DNA of 64,000 nt, taken from positions 20,849,797 to 20,913,796 of the forward strand of contig CM033114.1 of assembly GCA_019321725.1 (NCBI GenBank), written 5' to 3'. The translations under genes were made by a program, and so were the position numbers. Source of the DNA: Paulownia fortunei (lineage: Eukaryota; Streptophyta; Magnoliopsida; Lamiales; Paulowniaceae). The notes under the pieces were generated by a model that was given only the letters and a program-made list of their open reading frames with translations, had not been told where the DNA came from and did no database searches. The first letter of the stretch is position 1; each line of letters opens with the position of its first letter. Positions 47,301 through 60,348 of the stretch are shown piece after piece.

Positions 47301-47896
47301 TATCCGGGTCACTTGTGAACTCTTTTTTATACTTCTTGTGCTTCTAATTTCATTTTCTTTTCTTCGTGTTAAATGTGTCACTTGCAAGCAACTGCCTAGC
47401 TAGAAGCAAGTCTTTCACAACATTCATTTTTTTCCCTCATGTTTTTCCATTTAGATGTTTTCCTTCTTTAGTGGGGAATTTGCATATTGTTTCTTAAGAT
47501 ATAGAATTCGATTTTAACAGTTTTCTTGACACATTCATTGAAGGAGAGAAGCAGATAGAATGCTTCTCACATACCATTTCAATTCCTTGAGAGGACAATA
47601 TGAGAGCAAATGTCATGTCTATCATAAGACGTATGATTTTAGTTTTCCAGTTAGTGATGACGATTTATTTTTCTGACTGATAGGAAAGAGCAACAAGAAC
47701 TGAAGCTGTTCCTTTGCCTGGATTCTCAAACTGGCCAAAAATGCCGAGCCATGGTGTGGTCACCCCTGTACCACTCTTGTCTTCTTCTGCAGCATCATCA
47801 GGATTCTCTTCCGCTACCTCTCCATACTTGAATTCCCTCATGTCATTGACATCTAGAGCACAATTTCCTGCAACTGCTTTCCGCAGCCTTCAGTGA
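44303..47896 (+). CDS. euAP2 transcription factor, RAP2-7/TOE1-like, miR172-regulated, 10 exons
   Basis: Exons 44303-44844, 45256-45281, 45404-45434, 45543-45630, 45703-45848, 46061-46105, 46214-46317, 46421-46551, 46868-46966 and 47684-47896 join without frame breaks (474 residues), all GT-AG. The protein opens with [11 protein letters not shown], an EAR-like repression motif typical of TOE/AP2 proteins. After an acidic/Ser-rich region and a basic nuclear signal ([13 protein letters not shown]) come AP2 repeat 1 ([19 protein letters not shown] to YEEDMKQ), a linker, AP2 repeat 2 ([20 protein letters not shown] to YEREMN), then [10 protein letters not shown], a second EAR motif. The last exon contains a canonical miR172 target. 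This family represses flowering and, in some members, influences floral organ identity; miR172 lowers its level with age. An in-frame ATG at 44189 would add a repeat-like leader and is probably 5' UTR. Confidence 0.94.
47787..47807 (+). promoter_or_regulatory. miR172 target site in AP2 coding sequence
   Basis: The 21-nt site reads CTGCAGCATCATCAGGATTC plus T, the canonical miR172 complementary site of euAP2 genes, with the usual G:U position. It lies in the last exon 3' of both AP2 repeats, as in TOE1/AP2, and codes for AAASSGF-type residues. Confidence 0.95.
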
Positions 47897-48911
47897 ACCA
47901 TAACTCCAATTAGAACAACTAAAACAACATCAGCAATTGGAACAGCCTCGTTTTAGTCTGTTAAACATTTGGCTAGTAAAGGAAGCCATCATGCCAATCA
48001 GGGATTTGTCTCTCGTCAGTCATACATATAATACAAATAATAGATTGACCAAGTTATATGATGTATAGATTGGTACAATGCTCTGTAGAATTTTGGAGAG
48101 TCTGCATTATTCCCACATCTAATATTGTGTAGATTCTGACATCTAAAAGGAATTGGATTGCTGTTCATAATCTGTCGTGAACTCTCTTTTTGATCTTTGG
48201 CTATATATAAAACTATAGATGTTCTTAACATCAGCTTGAAGTTCTCTACCTCAACAAAAAAAGCAGCATCTGTGGAAACCTGGGTAGCTTCATTAGTGGT
48301 TGGAGGAGATTTCTTGCATATCTGCTAACAGTTTGTATATACATCTTAGGTTACTATTAGCTGTTATGTAACCTTTGAAAAATGGAAGCCGATATATTTC
48401 TGTATCTTGAGTTAGCCCGATGGGCAGTTAAGTTATCCATGGTGCTGGAAACAAGATTTCACTTTGGTGCCCTGTAGAGAATTGTGTATGGTTTAAGAAG
48501 GATATAACCTTTCTTTTAACTGGATGGGGAATTTCCTCCATCAAAACCATATCAACTTGAAGGTCTAATGCAAATACAGTACTCTGTAGTTCGTAGTACA
48601 TGTTCAAATCATATATAAAGTTCGAAAAGGTAATGGAATGGAGGGTGGTCCGTAGCCATTAACATCACTTTTGGAGAACTGCAACCAAACCTCCATTCTT
48701 TTTCACTGTTCTAAAACTCACAAGCAACTACTGTTTAATCTTAGGTACTCAAAGGCAGTTTTTGACAACACGATTGAGCTTTCAAGTGAGGTAGCACCCA
48801 AAGAATTCACAGGGAAGACTGCACAAGAAAAGTAAAGAGTCAAGTGAAAAATCAAAAGGATATCCAGTGAGGATTCTATGTAGTCTGTGCACTTCATGAA
48901 AATAAGAGAAC
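47897..48911. other. Convergent 3' UTR region between AP2 and GST genes
   Basis: No further gene is seen. Balanced composition fits the 3' UTR of the plus-strand AP2 gene (to at least about 48.4 kb) and of the minus-strand GST gene. If transcripts read through they would overlap here. Confidence 0.45.
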
Positions 48912-51685
48912 TCAATAAGAAGAAAACAAGATAATAATTACCAAGAAACGCTTTCTGTAGCTCTCAACATGCTCCTTTGGGTCTCGTTGAGTTTGTTTGT
49001 ATGCTTCAATCTTGTTCATCTCCTACAAAAGTCGTACTGCCATGTCAAGTTTAGGAAAAGGTAGCTGTTTTTATTAGCAATGTTATCGTGACGTTTGAAT
49101 GTTCACTCTCAACAGAAACTTCAATAAGTTTCTTGCATGAAAGATAATAACAAGTGGAACTCAAAAGAAATTGACTAGCGATCGCCTCCTTGTAAAGGAG
49201 AGTCCTACTTAGTTTAGGATGAATATCATGATAAACTCGAAGTAAACCAGAGAAGATCTCAAGCTCATTCTGATCATCTTGTTGTATACAAGCTTACCAA
49301 ATCAACAAATTAATTCATAAACATGTAGATTCTAAAGATGTCTTCCTGGGGTAGTGAAAAGTCTTTTAATAGTTACATTGAATCAAATGTTGTTCTAATA
49401 AAGTTTCAATTGTGGCATGTTAAGCTAGCAACGATGCTTTGAAGCACACTCGATATTAACTTCAAGGAATGTGGCATTTGGAGGTCCAAAATTGATATAT
49501 ACTTCTGTGGTCTTTCAATAAAAAAATAATTTAGTCTGAGTAGATTTTCTTCAAATTTATGCTTATATTTCTTATAACTGAATGCTTATTACTGACCAAA
49601 AGTATGCTACTTACCGTGAAATTTGATCCAACACTTTTAGTGTGATTATAAGCACTAGCCCAGGGAGTTAATAAAAGTATTAAAATGATATCAGCTGCTC
49701 CTCTCCTTCTTTATATCCAAACCCCAATAGAGAACCACATAAAGAGAGAGAGAGAAGTAATTTCTGCTGTACCTCAACCCATACTGCAAGTTTTGGCCTG
49801 CCTCTTGTGATGTCATAATTCTTAGCTTCGGAGAAGAAGGCCTGAAATCTTTCGATGAAAGGAGTGTAGGCTATGTCCACCTGAAGTAAGTCGTGACAGT
49901 TAGTGTTGTAGCAAAAAGTTTCCAATAGAGATCTCAAATTCACAGTCCAGTGATTTGAAATCAACAATAGAAAAAGAAACACTGTAAAAACATTGATGAA
50001 CACCTATATCCGCGTTGCAGTTTCATTGGTAGAAATTGACTTATACTCATTTGACATAGAAGTCGGTAAATGCTAGTGAAGTAATAAACAGTAGAAGCAG
50101 CATAATGTTTCACTTACTAAACTGAACTGGCCAAGAAAAAAAGGCCCATCATCGAATTTGGAAAGAGCAGTCTCAATGTCATTGAAAGCAGCACCTATGG
50201 ACATCACCACCTCAGTTACATCTTTCTATCACTGTAAAGACTCTACATCTCCACCATAAGTGTCAAAACTTACCAGCTTCATCCATTCGGTTTTCCTTCA
50301 AAGAAGTAGTTACAGCTTTGTAGAAGGAGCCTGTAAAGGAGAGCAACTCCTCCCCAAACTCTATCTTTCCGGGATCCTATAATCATTTCAGCTCCAAGAT
50401 AAGCAGTTGGCAAATGCTAGAATAAGATATGAACCTACAGAAAATCTTACATCAGGAAAAAGGGATGGCCCTTCGAAGTTATTATCAATATATCGAATCA
50501 AGTCGAGACTCTCCCCCTTTACTTCATTATTGTGCTCTAGTGACGGAACCTATAAAAAAATGCATACAATGAGAACAGCCCAAGTGAAGCAACATACTGC
50601 CCCAATAGAACTGCTAGTAATATGCACAGTTCACTGCAGACGGTTAGCATAACATTAACTTCCATAGCAAAGCTTTTAAGGCGCCTTGAAATTTGAAAGC
50701 AAACTGTTTTAAGCAGTTAATATATTCCATTCCACTCCCCTGAGTTCTGTAATATATTGAAATTGCTCAATAATTAGTTACTTCCACAATTCCATTCACA
50801 TAAGTTGTACCTTGTTTTCAGGGTACACTTTTTCCTTATACCAAGCTGGCCTGTTCTTAAGATCGATAGGTACCAATTTTATCGTGTCTTGTAGTCCCTG
50901 TCAAGAAAAGAAAATCCTCTCATAAACCTTATACACATTAAGCAACACTCTAATCAGATATTACAAGGCAACTGGAAATTCTATGTTAAATGAAAAGAAA
51001 ACCATCCAAACAACCTTACAATTCCTCGTAATCCACACACGTTGAGCATACGGGCACGAGTAAGATATATATAGCCTAAAATGAAGAGACTGAATCAGAA
51101 TAAAATTCATAAAAAAACAAAGAACAATAAAACATGATGAGTAATGATAAGCAAATTTCTAACATATCATATGGGCACCTCTCCACATAACACTAAACAA
51201 AACAAAATTCATTTTACAATCAAGAATCATCCCAACAATATATGAAGTAAAAATTAATTTTGGATGGCTTACTTGGGGGTTCCATCAAAGATTGCTGGTG
51301 GGTCTGAAGAGGAATCAAGAGCAGGTGGAAGGACCTCTTTCACACTTCTGCCACCAAAGATAGAGCATTTCAATAGCAAGAAAATTAAACCCATTAATTC
51401 TAATATCCAAAACAGTGGAGAAAATAAGGATTTTTCTTCTGTTTTTGTGAAAATCATTTACTAAAGCCAAAAACAAGAAAAGAAAAAAGAATACCCAGAA
51501 GCCATTGCTGATACTGCTGGTACAGTTCCACTGATTGCAGAATAATTGTGAAGCTTCTTCCTGGGGAAATTCAGTGGTTTCTTGAAGGAGAGAGATCCTA
51601 ATTCCGGACAGAAATTACAAGAATTACTGTTGTCACATTTGTAATGGATAATACTCTGATGATAGCTTATGTTCAATGTGGCCAT
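48912..51685 (-). CDS. Lambda-class glutathione S-transferase, plastid-targeted, 9 exons
   Basis: Exons, high to low: 51685-51495, 51347-51273, 51075-51015, 50897-50811, 50549-50451, 50376-50274, 50194-50118, 49880-49773, 49022-48912. All junctions are GT-AG and in frame (303 residues). Residues 1 to about 62 form a Ser/Lys/Asn-rich chloroplast transit-like leader. The GST N-domain has LYISYSCPYAQRVWITRNCK with the lambda-type active-site Cys (SCPYAQR), then VPIDLKNRPAWYKEKVYPEN and GESLDLIRYIDNNFEGPSLF. The alpha-helical C-domain includes FVDIAYTPFIERFQAFF-type residues around the exon 7-8 join. Lambda GSTs use Cys rather than Ser and act as thiol transferases, for example in deglutathionylating flavonols. 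The last exon may instead splice at GTAATT after KRFL; reading through adds VIIILFSSY. Confidence 0.9.
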
Positions 51686-52682
51686 TTTTTACTTTGAGGT
51701 GATTTGAACAGTTGGGTTCGTTGAATTCGTTTATTACCCGGTTGGTACCAGCTCCTGAGGGTCAGCCCGGTTTAGGATGCTTGGGCTGGAGTGGCTCTTG
51801 ACCCGAATTTGTGCCATTGCCCCTTCCATAGTTCCTTTTCATGGTGAAATATTTGTCCATTTTATACTATTAGATAAAGGGAGATGGGTGGTAATTTACT
51901 GAGTCACTAGTGGATCTAGTGTGTTGTATTTGTATTCAATTTATTATAAAATGATCCGTTTTAAGTGAGAAAATATAGAGCGAAAATTTAAGCTGTCTTG
52001 ATTAAAATTAAGCGAATTTTTTTAAAACTTAGTACTTATTACTAACAACGATAGAAAAATCAGTCTAAAAAAGGAAATCGAATAACATATTATTAGAAAA
52101 AGTAAAGGTTAAATATGAATATAAATGAATTATTGGGATCAAATTTTATATTATTTTCATGTAGGCATTGTTTACATCACTTTTAAATTATACAAAACTA
52201 TTTATATATGTTACTAGATAATTTAATTTATGATTGTAACAAAAAGTAGAGATAACTACACTATAACTAATACTTCTGCATATTATTAAAATTAATATTT
52301 TCAATTGTATAGCATGCAACTGATATTCACAAAATTTTAGTGTAATCTTTAGGTTCAAATCTAAACTATAAATTGTAAATTTAATTATTAAAATAGATTA
52401 TTATTTATCATGTATAATGTGGAATACAAATAATATGTATATTAAAGGATTCGACGCAACAATGTGAGTATTTTTTATTAAAATAAGAGTATTTTTAGTG
52501 TTTTCACCAAAATCAGGTTTTGGTTATGAAATTGAAGATTAATTTGGTGAATTATCTAAATGGTGACCAAATTTAGAAGTACATGGTCTTCTTTCTCAGT
52601 GAAAATTTGACAAAAGATGATGAAGCCCAAAGAGTACAAAGCCAACAAGGATGCATATATATATATATATATATATATATAA

Positions 52683-52880
52683 GTTAATGGGCATATTTTA
52701 ATTGAGCCCAAACAATCTTAAGCCCAAAAATTCATCTACAGAATTCTTGGACAAATTCATCTACAAAACGTGTAAGTATGTATATTAATGGCATATTTTA
52801 ATTGAGTCCAAATTTTAACTTAGGCCCAAAAATTCATCTACCGAATTCTTGGACAAATTCATCCACCAAAAGTATAAGTA
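52683..52880 (+). repeat. Imperfect ~100 bp tandem duplication
   Basis: Units at about 52683-52780 and 52785-52878 share TTAATGG-CATATTTTAATTGAG, AAGCCCAAAAATTCATCTAC or GGCCCAAAAATTCATCTACC, and GAATTCTTGGACAAATTCAT. Flanked by (AT)n on the left and (AC)n on the right. Confidence 0.85.
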
Positions 52881-52888
52881 TATAATAC

Positions 52889-52939
52889 ACACACACACAC
52901 ACTCACACACACACACTCACACACACACACACACACACT
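52889..52939 (+). repeat. (AC)n microsatellite with CTC interruptions
   Basis: An ACACAC run broken twice by CACTCACAC. Confidence 0.9.
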
Positions 52940-55581
52940 TAGGTTGTAGCTTTTAGTATTCACCTCGACAGAAAATTTAAATTTTTGACAAATACTTTCC
53001 TCTAATACTATTTTTAAAAAAAAATTAATAAAATTTCACTAAAAGGTAAAATGCACCCATCCGTAGACTTATGAAAAAAGACTTGTTAAAAGCTAATTGA
53101 TAGTTATTTTTAATATTGTATAATTCTTAAAAATAAGAAAAAGACCAAAATTAAAACCATATTTTTTTAAAGGAGTATAGATTAACTTTTAAATGTTCAA
53201 AATAAATGCATAACATTCATAGTGTTAGATATCTTTTAAAATGCATAATTAGGAAAATTATGAGAACAAAATTTGAATTTTTACTATGCATTTTTTATTT
53301 ATGTACAAAAAAATTATACATTTTATAATAACTCCCATTTGATATTTTTTGTAAAGTTATAAAAAAAATTGATTATATGATTAAAGATTGCCTTTTGTTT
53401 TGTGGTGAAAGCATGTATTCCAAAATTGTAAGTTGTTTAAAATTGTGAAAATTATAAATATATTTGACATGTTAAAATTGGTTTAACCACCCCTTCTATC
53501 GTTGAAAGATCGTAAAATTTAAATTTGTTATTCTTTTTTTTTTGACAAAATTTGCAACAAAAATAACTTTATATTATTTTTTTTAAAAGTAGGACTGTGG
53601 GCCTTTTGGTCTTTTAATTAAATTTTATTAGAACTTTTAATCAAATAATACTAGAAAGAGTTATTTGCTAAAAATTCAAACTTTAGGGAAAGTTATGCTA
53701 AAAGCCAAAACTTTAGGGGAGATAGATGCAAATATCCTTTTTTTGGTCAAAATTCATATTTGATATATATATATTAAGAAATTTAAGTGTCAAATTAGTA
53801 CATATAAAACTTTAGAGTCCAAATTATTACAAAACAACAAGATTGAGGATCAAAAATAATTTTTACCCATGACTTGAGACTTTGAGGCTAGCTTTTTTTG
53901 CCACTAAGTCATAAATTGAATTATAGTTGTATGGATTGTGATTAATGAAAGTGATATTTTAGATAATGCAGGAAAAATAATACTTTGTTTGAACAGAATA
54001 TTATGAAACCGCGTTTTTTCTTTTAACTGAGAACACAAGATGAATATCAAATGAAGAAATAGTCGAGGTAGTATCTATTTTAGGTCTTGATCCAGGAAAT
54101 ATTATATTCGGTGGTATACAACGAGTGTGCATCTCACCACACATTCATACATACACATAAATATATGTGTATTTTTATGTGTAAATATATGATGAGATAC
54201 ATATTCAATATACACTATCGAGTATAACATATCTAATACTGCATGTTTTTATCTTCTCACATTCTCATTAGAAAAAGACGTTATATTAGAGTCAGAAAAT
54301 TCTCCTCTCACTTACGAATTATATCTGAATGTCACATTCAACTATTTTCGCTGCATATTCACTTTAAAATTTAATAAATTTAAATTTATTTGGAAACTAC
54401 AAAGAAAGCTCAAGTGCCACTTGATGTTAGAAAAAATGCTTTCAAGTGAACCTCATAAGAAACTTCGTTTGGGCACACTTGATAGCAACCATAGAGTTGA
54501 TAGGCTGTGATTTTTTGATTTCTAATTTCTGGATAATTGATTCTTTGAGAAAAGAATATGAAATAAAGTAGTTTTAGAAAAATAAAAATAAATTTATGAA
54601 AATATGTTTTTGATATGATTGAATATGGATATATTTTTAAAAATATTTTATGAAAACTTGTTTGGATTATTACTTTTTGTGACAATTTTTAGTGCCATGT
54701 GACATTATATTATTAGAATTTTTTTTTTCTATTTCTATGTATTTTCATGTACTAATTTATCCTCAAGAAAATAGAAGCAAAAACCAAATTGGTGGGAAAT
54801 GGTAGACTTGGAAAAAATCTTTTAGGAGACCCACAACCACACATTTTAGGATGAAGCCTCTAGAGATTGTACGTTTAGAAAAAATTTCCACAAGCAATCA
54901 CAGTCATAACTTTTGTTTTTCATTCTCTTTCGCGTTTTGTAAGATGGAAAAGTAAGCAAAAGGAAAGATGAAAGGAAATAAGATCCATCAGACTATATTA
55001 CAAATATATATAAATGTATAAAATATTTTGTTAAATATATATATATATATGAGTGATTAACGTGAATTATGTATATTTGACATTCATTAATGAAATAAAA
55101 TACGAAACGAAATACGAAATTAGAATAGAATATTCAAAGTAGATCAAACTAACCAATGTTCTTAGAAAAAATTCTTACATTTTCACACTAAATAATGAGG
55201 ATAAGACCACATATTACATTTGACATGGATCATATTACATATGGTGAGGAGAAGGTCATAAAGTAAGTTTATTCAAAATTTATTTAAATAAATATTTTAC
55301 ATAAATATATACATTTATAAAATAAAATAAGAAATGAAAGAATGGAATATTCAAAGTAAATTACCATTGATGTGCTACCTAGGAATCATTAAATGGAACT
55401 TTGAAAAGTCAGAGAAGACTTCTCGACCAAGTCTCTCCATAATTTAATTCCACTATAATACAGCAAACTCAATGCTCAATGAACAAGATTTCATTAGCAA
55501 CCAACAAACCTTCAAAGAGAGATCCCAATTCCAACCCAACCAAGAATATATCTCTTCCCACTTCACCGCTGCCATATTTCC

Positions 55582-55613
<32 letters not shown>
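55582..55613 (+). repeat. (GA)n microsatellite directly before the NLR start codon
   Basis: About 14 GA units end immediately before ATGGCAG. It would lie in the 5' leader of the NLR mRNA. Variation in repeat number would change the leader or any N-terminally extended frame. Confidence 0.85.
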
Positions 55614-55619
<6 letters not shown>

Positions 55620-58370
55620 GACATTGCATCCAGCATTCTACTCAATGAGATGGCAGTATTTACAGTCAACTCTCTACTGGAAAGAACTGAAAATGAGTTA
55701 ATGAGACAATTGAGCTTGCCTGAAAAAATAACAACAGGAATCAACAACTTGAAAAGCGAGCTAGAGATGATGAAAGCATTTCTCAGAGACATTGATGCTA
55801 GACGAGATGTTCAGCAGGAACTCCAAGTTCAGGTGTGGGTTCGACAGCTTCGGGACATTGCTCATGACATTGAGGATGCTGTTGACATGTTTGCATTCCA
55901 AACTGCTCAGCAAAATGCGACCTGGTACGCCCCAAGGCGGCGATCTGCAGGAAATGATTCCATAGCCGCCTTGATAGAAAAGGCTGAGACGAACCTCAAG
56001 AGCCTCCAAGAGAAGAGGAGGAGATACGTCGACTTTTTTTCTTCTCATCAGGCTTCTACCACATCAACTCATCATCATCATCATGCTGATCAAAATGATC
56101 ATCCAGTGATAGCCCCTTTATACACTCCAGAAGTGGAAATTGTGGGCTTTGAGAAACCGAGACAGCAGCTGGCTTCTTGGGTACTTGATCTTGAACGAGC
56201 ACTTCAAGTGATGTTCGTGGTCGGGATGGGTGGATCAGGCAAGACTACTCTTGCCCGATTGGTGTACCAACAACTGAAGGGAGACTTTGATTGCCATGTT
56301 TGGTTGGCTGCTTCGAAGTCGGTGGAGAGCCACGTACTCCTGTCAAACATGTTCACTGAGCTGTGCGGCCAATCAGCTGAATGTGCAAACCAGCTTAGTT
56401 TTATTATTGACAAGCTACGGAATTACCTACAAGACAAAAGGTACCTTATAGTTATTGATGGTCTATGGGTTAAAGATGTTTGGGAATCTGTTAAGAATGC
56501 CTTCCCAAAAGATAGTTGTGGTAGAGTTATTATCACTACACAGAGAGGTGATATAGCTGCTTGGTATAGAGAAAATTCTGTCCAAGTTTACAACCTCCAG
56601 GCTTTGCCTCCAGAAAAGGCCCTAGAACTCTTCTATAAAAAGTCTTCCCCACAATATCGCACATACCCTCCATCACCAGGTTCTGAAAATCTCTTGAGAC
56701 AATGCGAAGGGTTGCCTCTTGGGATTGTTGAAATCAGAAAACTTGTGTGCACCAGAGGACAAAATGAATCTCAACTCAAAATTTTACATGATAGTTTAAA
56801 ATCACAGCTCAGTAGCTCAGGCCCATTGTGGAGCATCGCACGAGTATTTCTTTTGAGTTATAATGACTTGCCAGACCATCTTAAATACTGCATTCTTTAT
56901 ATGACAATGTTTGCTGAGGATTACTCTGTGAAGCGTAGAACATTGATCAGGCTGTGGATGGCAGAAGATTTCATAAAAGGACAGACTGGCAAACAACCTG
57001 AAGATATTGGAGAAGAGTATCTCCAAGAGCTGATCGAGAGGAACTTAATCCAGGCAAGTGAATTGGACTTCGATGGAAGGCCAAGAACTTGCAGGGTACA
57101 TAACCTTGTGCAGAAGGTTTTTCTCTCGAAATCAGAAGGTGAGAACTTTTGTACAGTTTGTACTGATCTCCAAGGGGACATTTCTGAGACGACCAGGCGA
57201 CTGTCAATCCAAAACTGTGAATTCGTCATGGCAAACAGAATTCTGCGTCGTGCTCGTACCTTATTCACATCAAAGTTTTATCTGAAGATCCCACCAAGCA
57301 TCGGTTCCAGCTTGAAGCTATTGAAAATACTTCACTTGGATGGTGCAAGTGTGGACGCATTTCCTTCTGGGATTTGTGATCTCTTACTCTTGAAGTATTT
57401 GTGCTTAAGCAACACAAGAATCAAGAGGGTCCCTAGGTCTATTGGGCGGTTGCAGCTCCTTGAGACCTTAAATCTCAAGCAGACATTTGTGACAGCAGTC
57501 CCAAACACACTGGCTAAGCTTGAAAAACTACGGCACTTGCTTGTTTGCCGCTACAACATCAAAGCTTACATAGCATTTGACTCGGTGCAGGGATTCAAGG
57601 TACCATCACAAGTAAGCAAATTAACTAGACTACAGAAGTTATCATTTGCAAAAGCAGATACAGACCACAGACTGATTCAAGAGTTGCGAAAGCTGACACA
57701 GCTCAGGAAGCTTGGGATAACTGATTTGCCCAAGGACAGTGGACCCCTTCTTTGTGATACTCTTCAAATGTTAAGCAATCTCCATTCCTTGAGTTTGGCA
57801 TCACTGCAGAGGGTGGAAGTTCTGGATATTCAAAATATCTCTTGCCCTCCAACACTCCTCCAGCGTCTGTATTTGAAAGGGCGCTTGGAGCAGATGCCAC
57901 ATTGGATCTCAAAGCTTCGTGACCTGGTTAGAATACGTCTCAAGTGGTCTAGGTTGACAGATGACAACAATCCCATACCAATTCTTGGACAGCTTCCCAA
58001 TCTGCTGGAGCTCCAGTTGCTAGATGCCTACACAGGATACCAGTTACATTTTAACGCAGGAAGATTTGTAAAGCTCAAGACACTGGAGTTTGAGCAAATG
58101 GAACAGCTCAGAACCATCGTAGTTCACAATGGGGCATTACCATGCCTCCAGATACTCATAATAAGGCAATGTGAGAAGTTGAGTCAGATCCCAGTAGGCA
58201 TTAACAACCTCGCTCAACTCAAAGAGCTCCATTTGATTGACTTGCCACCTGATCTTGTAGATCCGCTTAGGAGAAAGGGTAGATTGAGATACCTTGTTCA
58301 ACATGTTAAGAATATCTATTCTGCACGTCTTCAGAATTTCCAGCAGTGGGCACGGGAAGATCTGTCATGA
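55614..58370 (+). CDS. CC-NBS-LRR (CNL) disease resistance protein, RPM1-like
   Basis: A single-exon frame of 918 residues from MADIASSILLNEMAVF. The N-terminal Rx-type coiled coil carries HDIEDAVD (residues 84-91), the EDVID-motif position. A His-rich linker (STHHHHHAD) precedes the NB-ARC: P-loop GMGGSGKTTLARLVY (from 204), kinase-2 LIVIDGLW (278-285), RNBS-B GRVIITTQR, GLPL (366-369), then ARC2 with RVHNLVQ where MHD is expected (VHN at 495-497). About 12-14 leucine-rich repeats follow (LKILHLDG, LKYLCLSNTRI, LETLNLKQT). Such proteins are cytosolic immune receptors activated by pathogen effectors. Two changes are unusual: kinase-2 lacks the second Asp (DG not DD) and MHD is VHN. The frame is otherwise intact. 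An upstream in-frame ATG at 55479 would add a repeat-coded leader, so I chose 55614. Confidence 0.92.
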
Positions 58371-58659
58371 AAAAGAAAGAAAAAAAGAAAGGTCCAACCA
58401 TTGAAACCACAATGAAAGAAGTAGTCAGGTCGGAGTATGAACAATGAATTCGGTGGCTTCTTTTACTTTGTAATGTAATATTCATAGGTTTTTCTACTGT
58501 CATTTGCCTCTTAATGTTTGCTGAATGACTAGATAATGAATAAATATCATATTTTTTATTCAAATACCTGATAAATAATATATTTGGTGTAGTATAGATA
58601 TTATTCTCTAGTTTTTAGTCATTTGGGGCTCATTGGAATGGTTCCGTGGTGATGTGGGC

Positions 58660-58866
58660 GGCTTGTGGTGTTTTGAGGAGGGTGATTTAGTTATGGTGCA
58701 CTTGTACAAAATCATATTTTCGACTTGGACTTGCAACAATTTGAGGAAAAAGAATTATGATCCTTGCAGAATTGCGAAGAAGGTTAGTGACAATGCTTAT
58801 GTGGTGGAGTTACCACAAGACACTAACAGTTCTTGTACTTTTAATGTCTATGATGTATTTGAGTAA
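58660..58866 (+). pseudogene. Ty3/gypsy polyprotein fragment (integrase C-terminal region)
   Basis: The peptide FEEGDLVMVHLYKIIFSTWT, then NNLRKKNYDPCRIAKKVSDN and AYVVELPQDT, then FNVYDVFE, matches the segment between integrase and chromodomain in plant Ty3/gypsy polyproteins. No protease, reverse transcriptase, RNase H or LTR is visible nearby, so it is an isolated remnant starting about 290 bp behind the NLR stop codon. Confidence 0.75.
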
Positions 58867-60348
58867 CAAATATGAGCAGCTCTATTCATTGTGTAACTCG
58901 AAGTTGAGGTCCTTTTTAGTGGTATAGACTAAGGTAGAACAAAAATTTGGATGTGTTTTGGGAGCGTTTAGATTGAGAAGTTCAAACATAAGTGATTCAA
59001 GTATATGGCTAGTTATCAATACTTTAAACGATCGTAATTTTAATTTAGAAAAAAGTTATGGGATTATCTAACGATAGTAACTTTTGAGTTAGAAAAAAGT
59101 TACGGAACTATCTACATATGCACTCTTTTTTGGACAAAATAACTCCTCATACTTTTGATTTAGGAAGAAGTTTGGAGAATTCTTTGTTTGTCTGATTTAT
59201 TTATAGGACTATCTATTACTCATAACTATCTAAGAGGGAAAACACAATCCTTCATCACCACATGAAACACTTGAGCACCCAAATTTCAACCAAAAATAGG
59301 GAGAAAAAAAATAAAAAACAAATTCCATGTTCATAATTCAAGGTCCACAAGAAAAGTAATGCATTCAAATTCAGCAAAAAAAACGAAAATGAAATGAATA
59401 GAAAATTACCCTTTGTTGCATTGAGATCGATTTCATTTGTGGGGTTTCAAAAGAGGGAAAGTGAAAAAAGGGAATATATTTAAGGCCATTTTTGTCATTT
59501 TCATAGTACCACCTCTGCAATTGGTTGTTGACTTTGACTTGAAATGTGTAATATCCAATATTCCATACAGAATAATGATGTTAGATGTCAAATTAATATA
59601 TATTTTACAGTTTAAGTTCAAAATAGCAATTTAGTATAATAATGAAAAAAAATGATTAATTATAAAAATCACATTGAAATTTGATATATTTACAAAAATT
59701 ATTCTTTTTAATTTATAAATTACAAGTACCATTTAATATTTGTCTTTATTTTGCAAACTACATATAGTATTATTTGTAAAACAGAAACAAAACTCAAAAA
59801 AGTATTTGTAATACCTTAATAAACTATTTATAATTTATAAACTATGATAAAAAATCTTTTACTTCAAAATCCGAGCATATAGTTCAAAATCTTTTGCATA
59901 GGGCAATATTATAAATTGAACTGAGAGATCGTATTTGTAAAGTATAAACAAACCTCAAATGAGTATTTATAATATCTTTAATGAAGTATTTATAATTCAT
60001 AAACTATAATAAGAAATCTTGAAATCTTTTACTTCAAAATCCGAGAGAATACTTCAAAATCTTTTATATGGGTCCATACTTTTACATTGGTTCAATATTA
60101 TGGATCGAAACGTATATTCATGTATACCATATACCAACTATTACCATCATCAACTTGGAATGTGAGATGTACTTATAAATTGCGTAGGTGTGTCTGCAGG
60201 GCGTGCAAGTTCATGAAGAAATAATGATAAACCGGAGCCCTCCACCCTTAGAGCATTGATTGATAATTATAACATTTCATCTTCTACTCAAACTTACACA
60301 TACGATGAGTTTGGCAAAGGTGAGTTTCATTCCAACCAGTTACGAGAA
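58867..60348. other. AT-rich spacer between NLR/Ty3 remnant and CNOT4-like gene
   Basis: No gene is seen. It contains the dispersed repeat at 59640-60085 (listed separately). The right end should include the 3' UTR of the CNOT4-like gene. Confidence 0.45.
59640..60085 (+). repeat. Dispersed AT-rich repeat with internal tandem copy
   Basis: Two related blocks (about 59785-59908 and 59950-60085) share AGTATTT-TAAT, ATTTATAATT-ATAAACTAT, TCTTTTACTTCAAAATCCGA and CTTCAAAATCTTTT. The left part resembles the flanks of the SINE at 37.57 kb and represents an uninterrupted copy of that site. Confidence 0.6.

Larger units (their letters stand above)
51690..55470. other. AT-rich repeat-bearing spacer between GST and NLR genes
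   Basis: No coding frame is convincing. The GST promoter would occupy the first few hundred bases. Contents noted: (AT)n at about 52656-52681, a ~100 bp tandem duplication at 52683-52880, (AC)n at 52889-52939, and long AT-rich segments. Confidence 0.45.

Noticed and set aside
55479..55613. 45-residue N-terminal extension of the NLR
   Set aside because: It ends in a (GA)n-coded RERERE run. MADIASS is the normal start type for this class.
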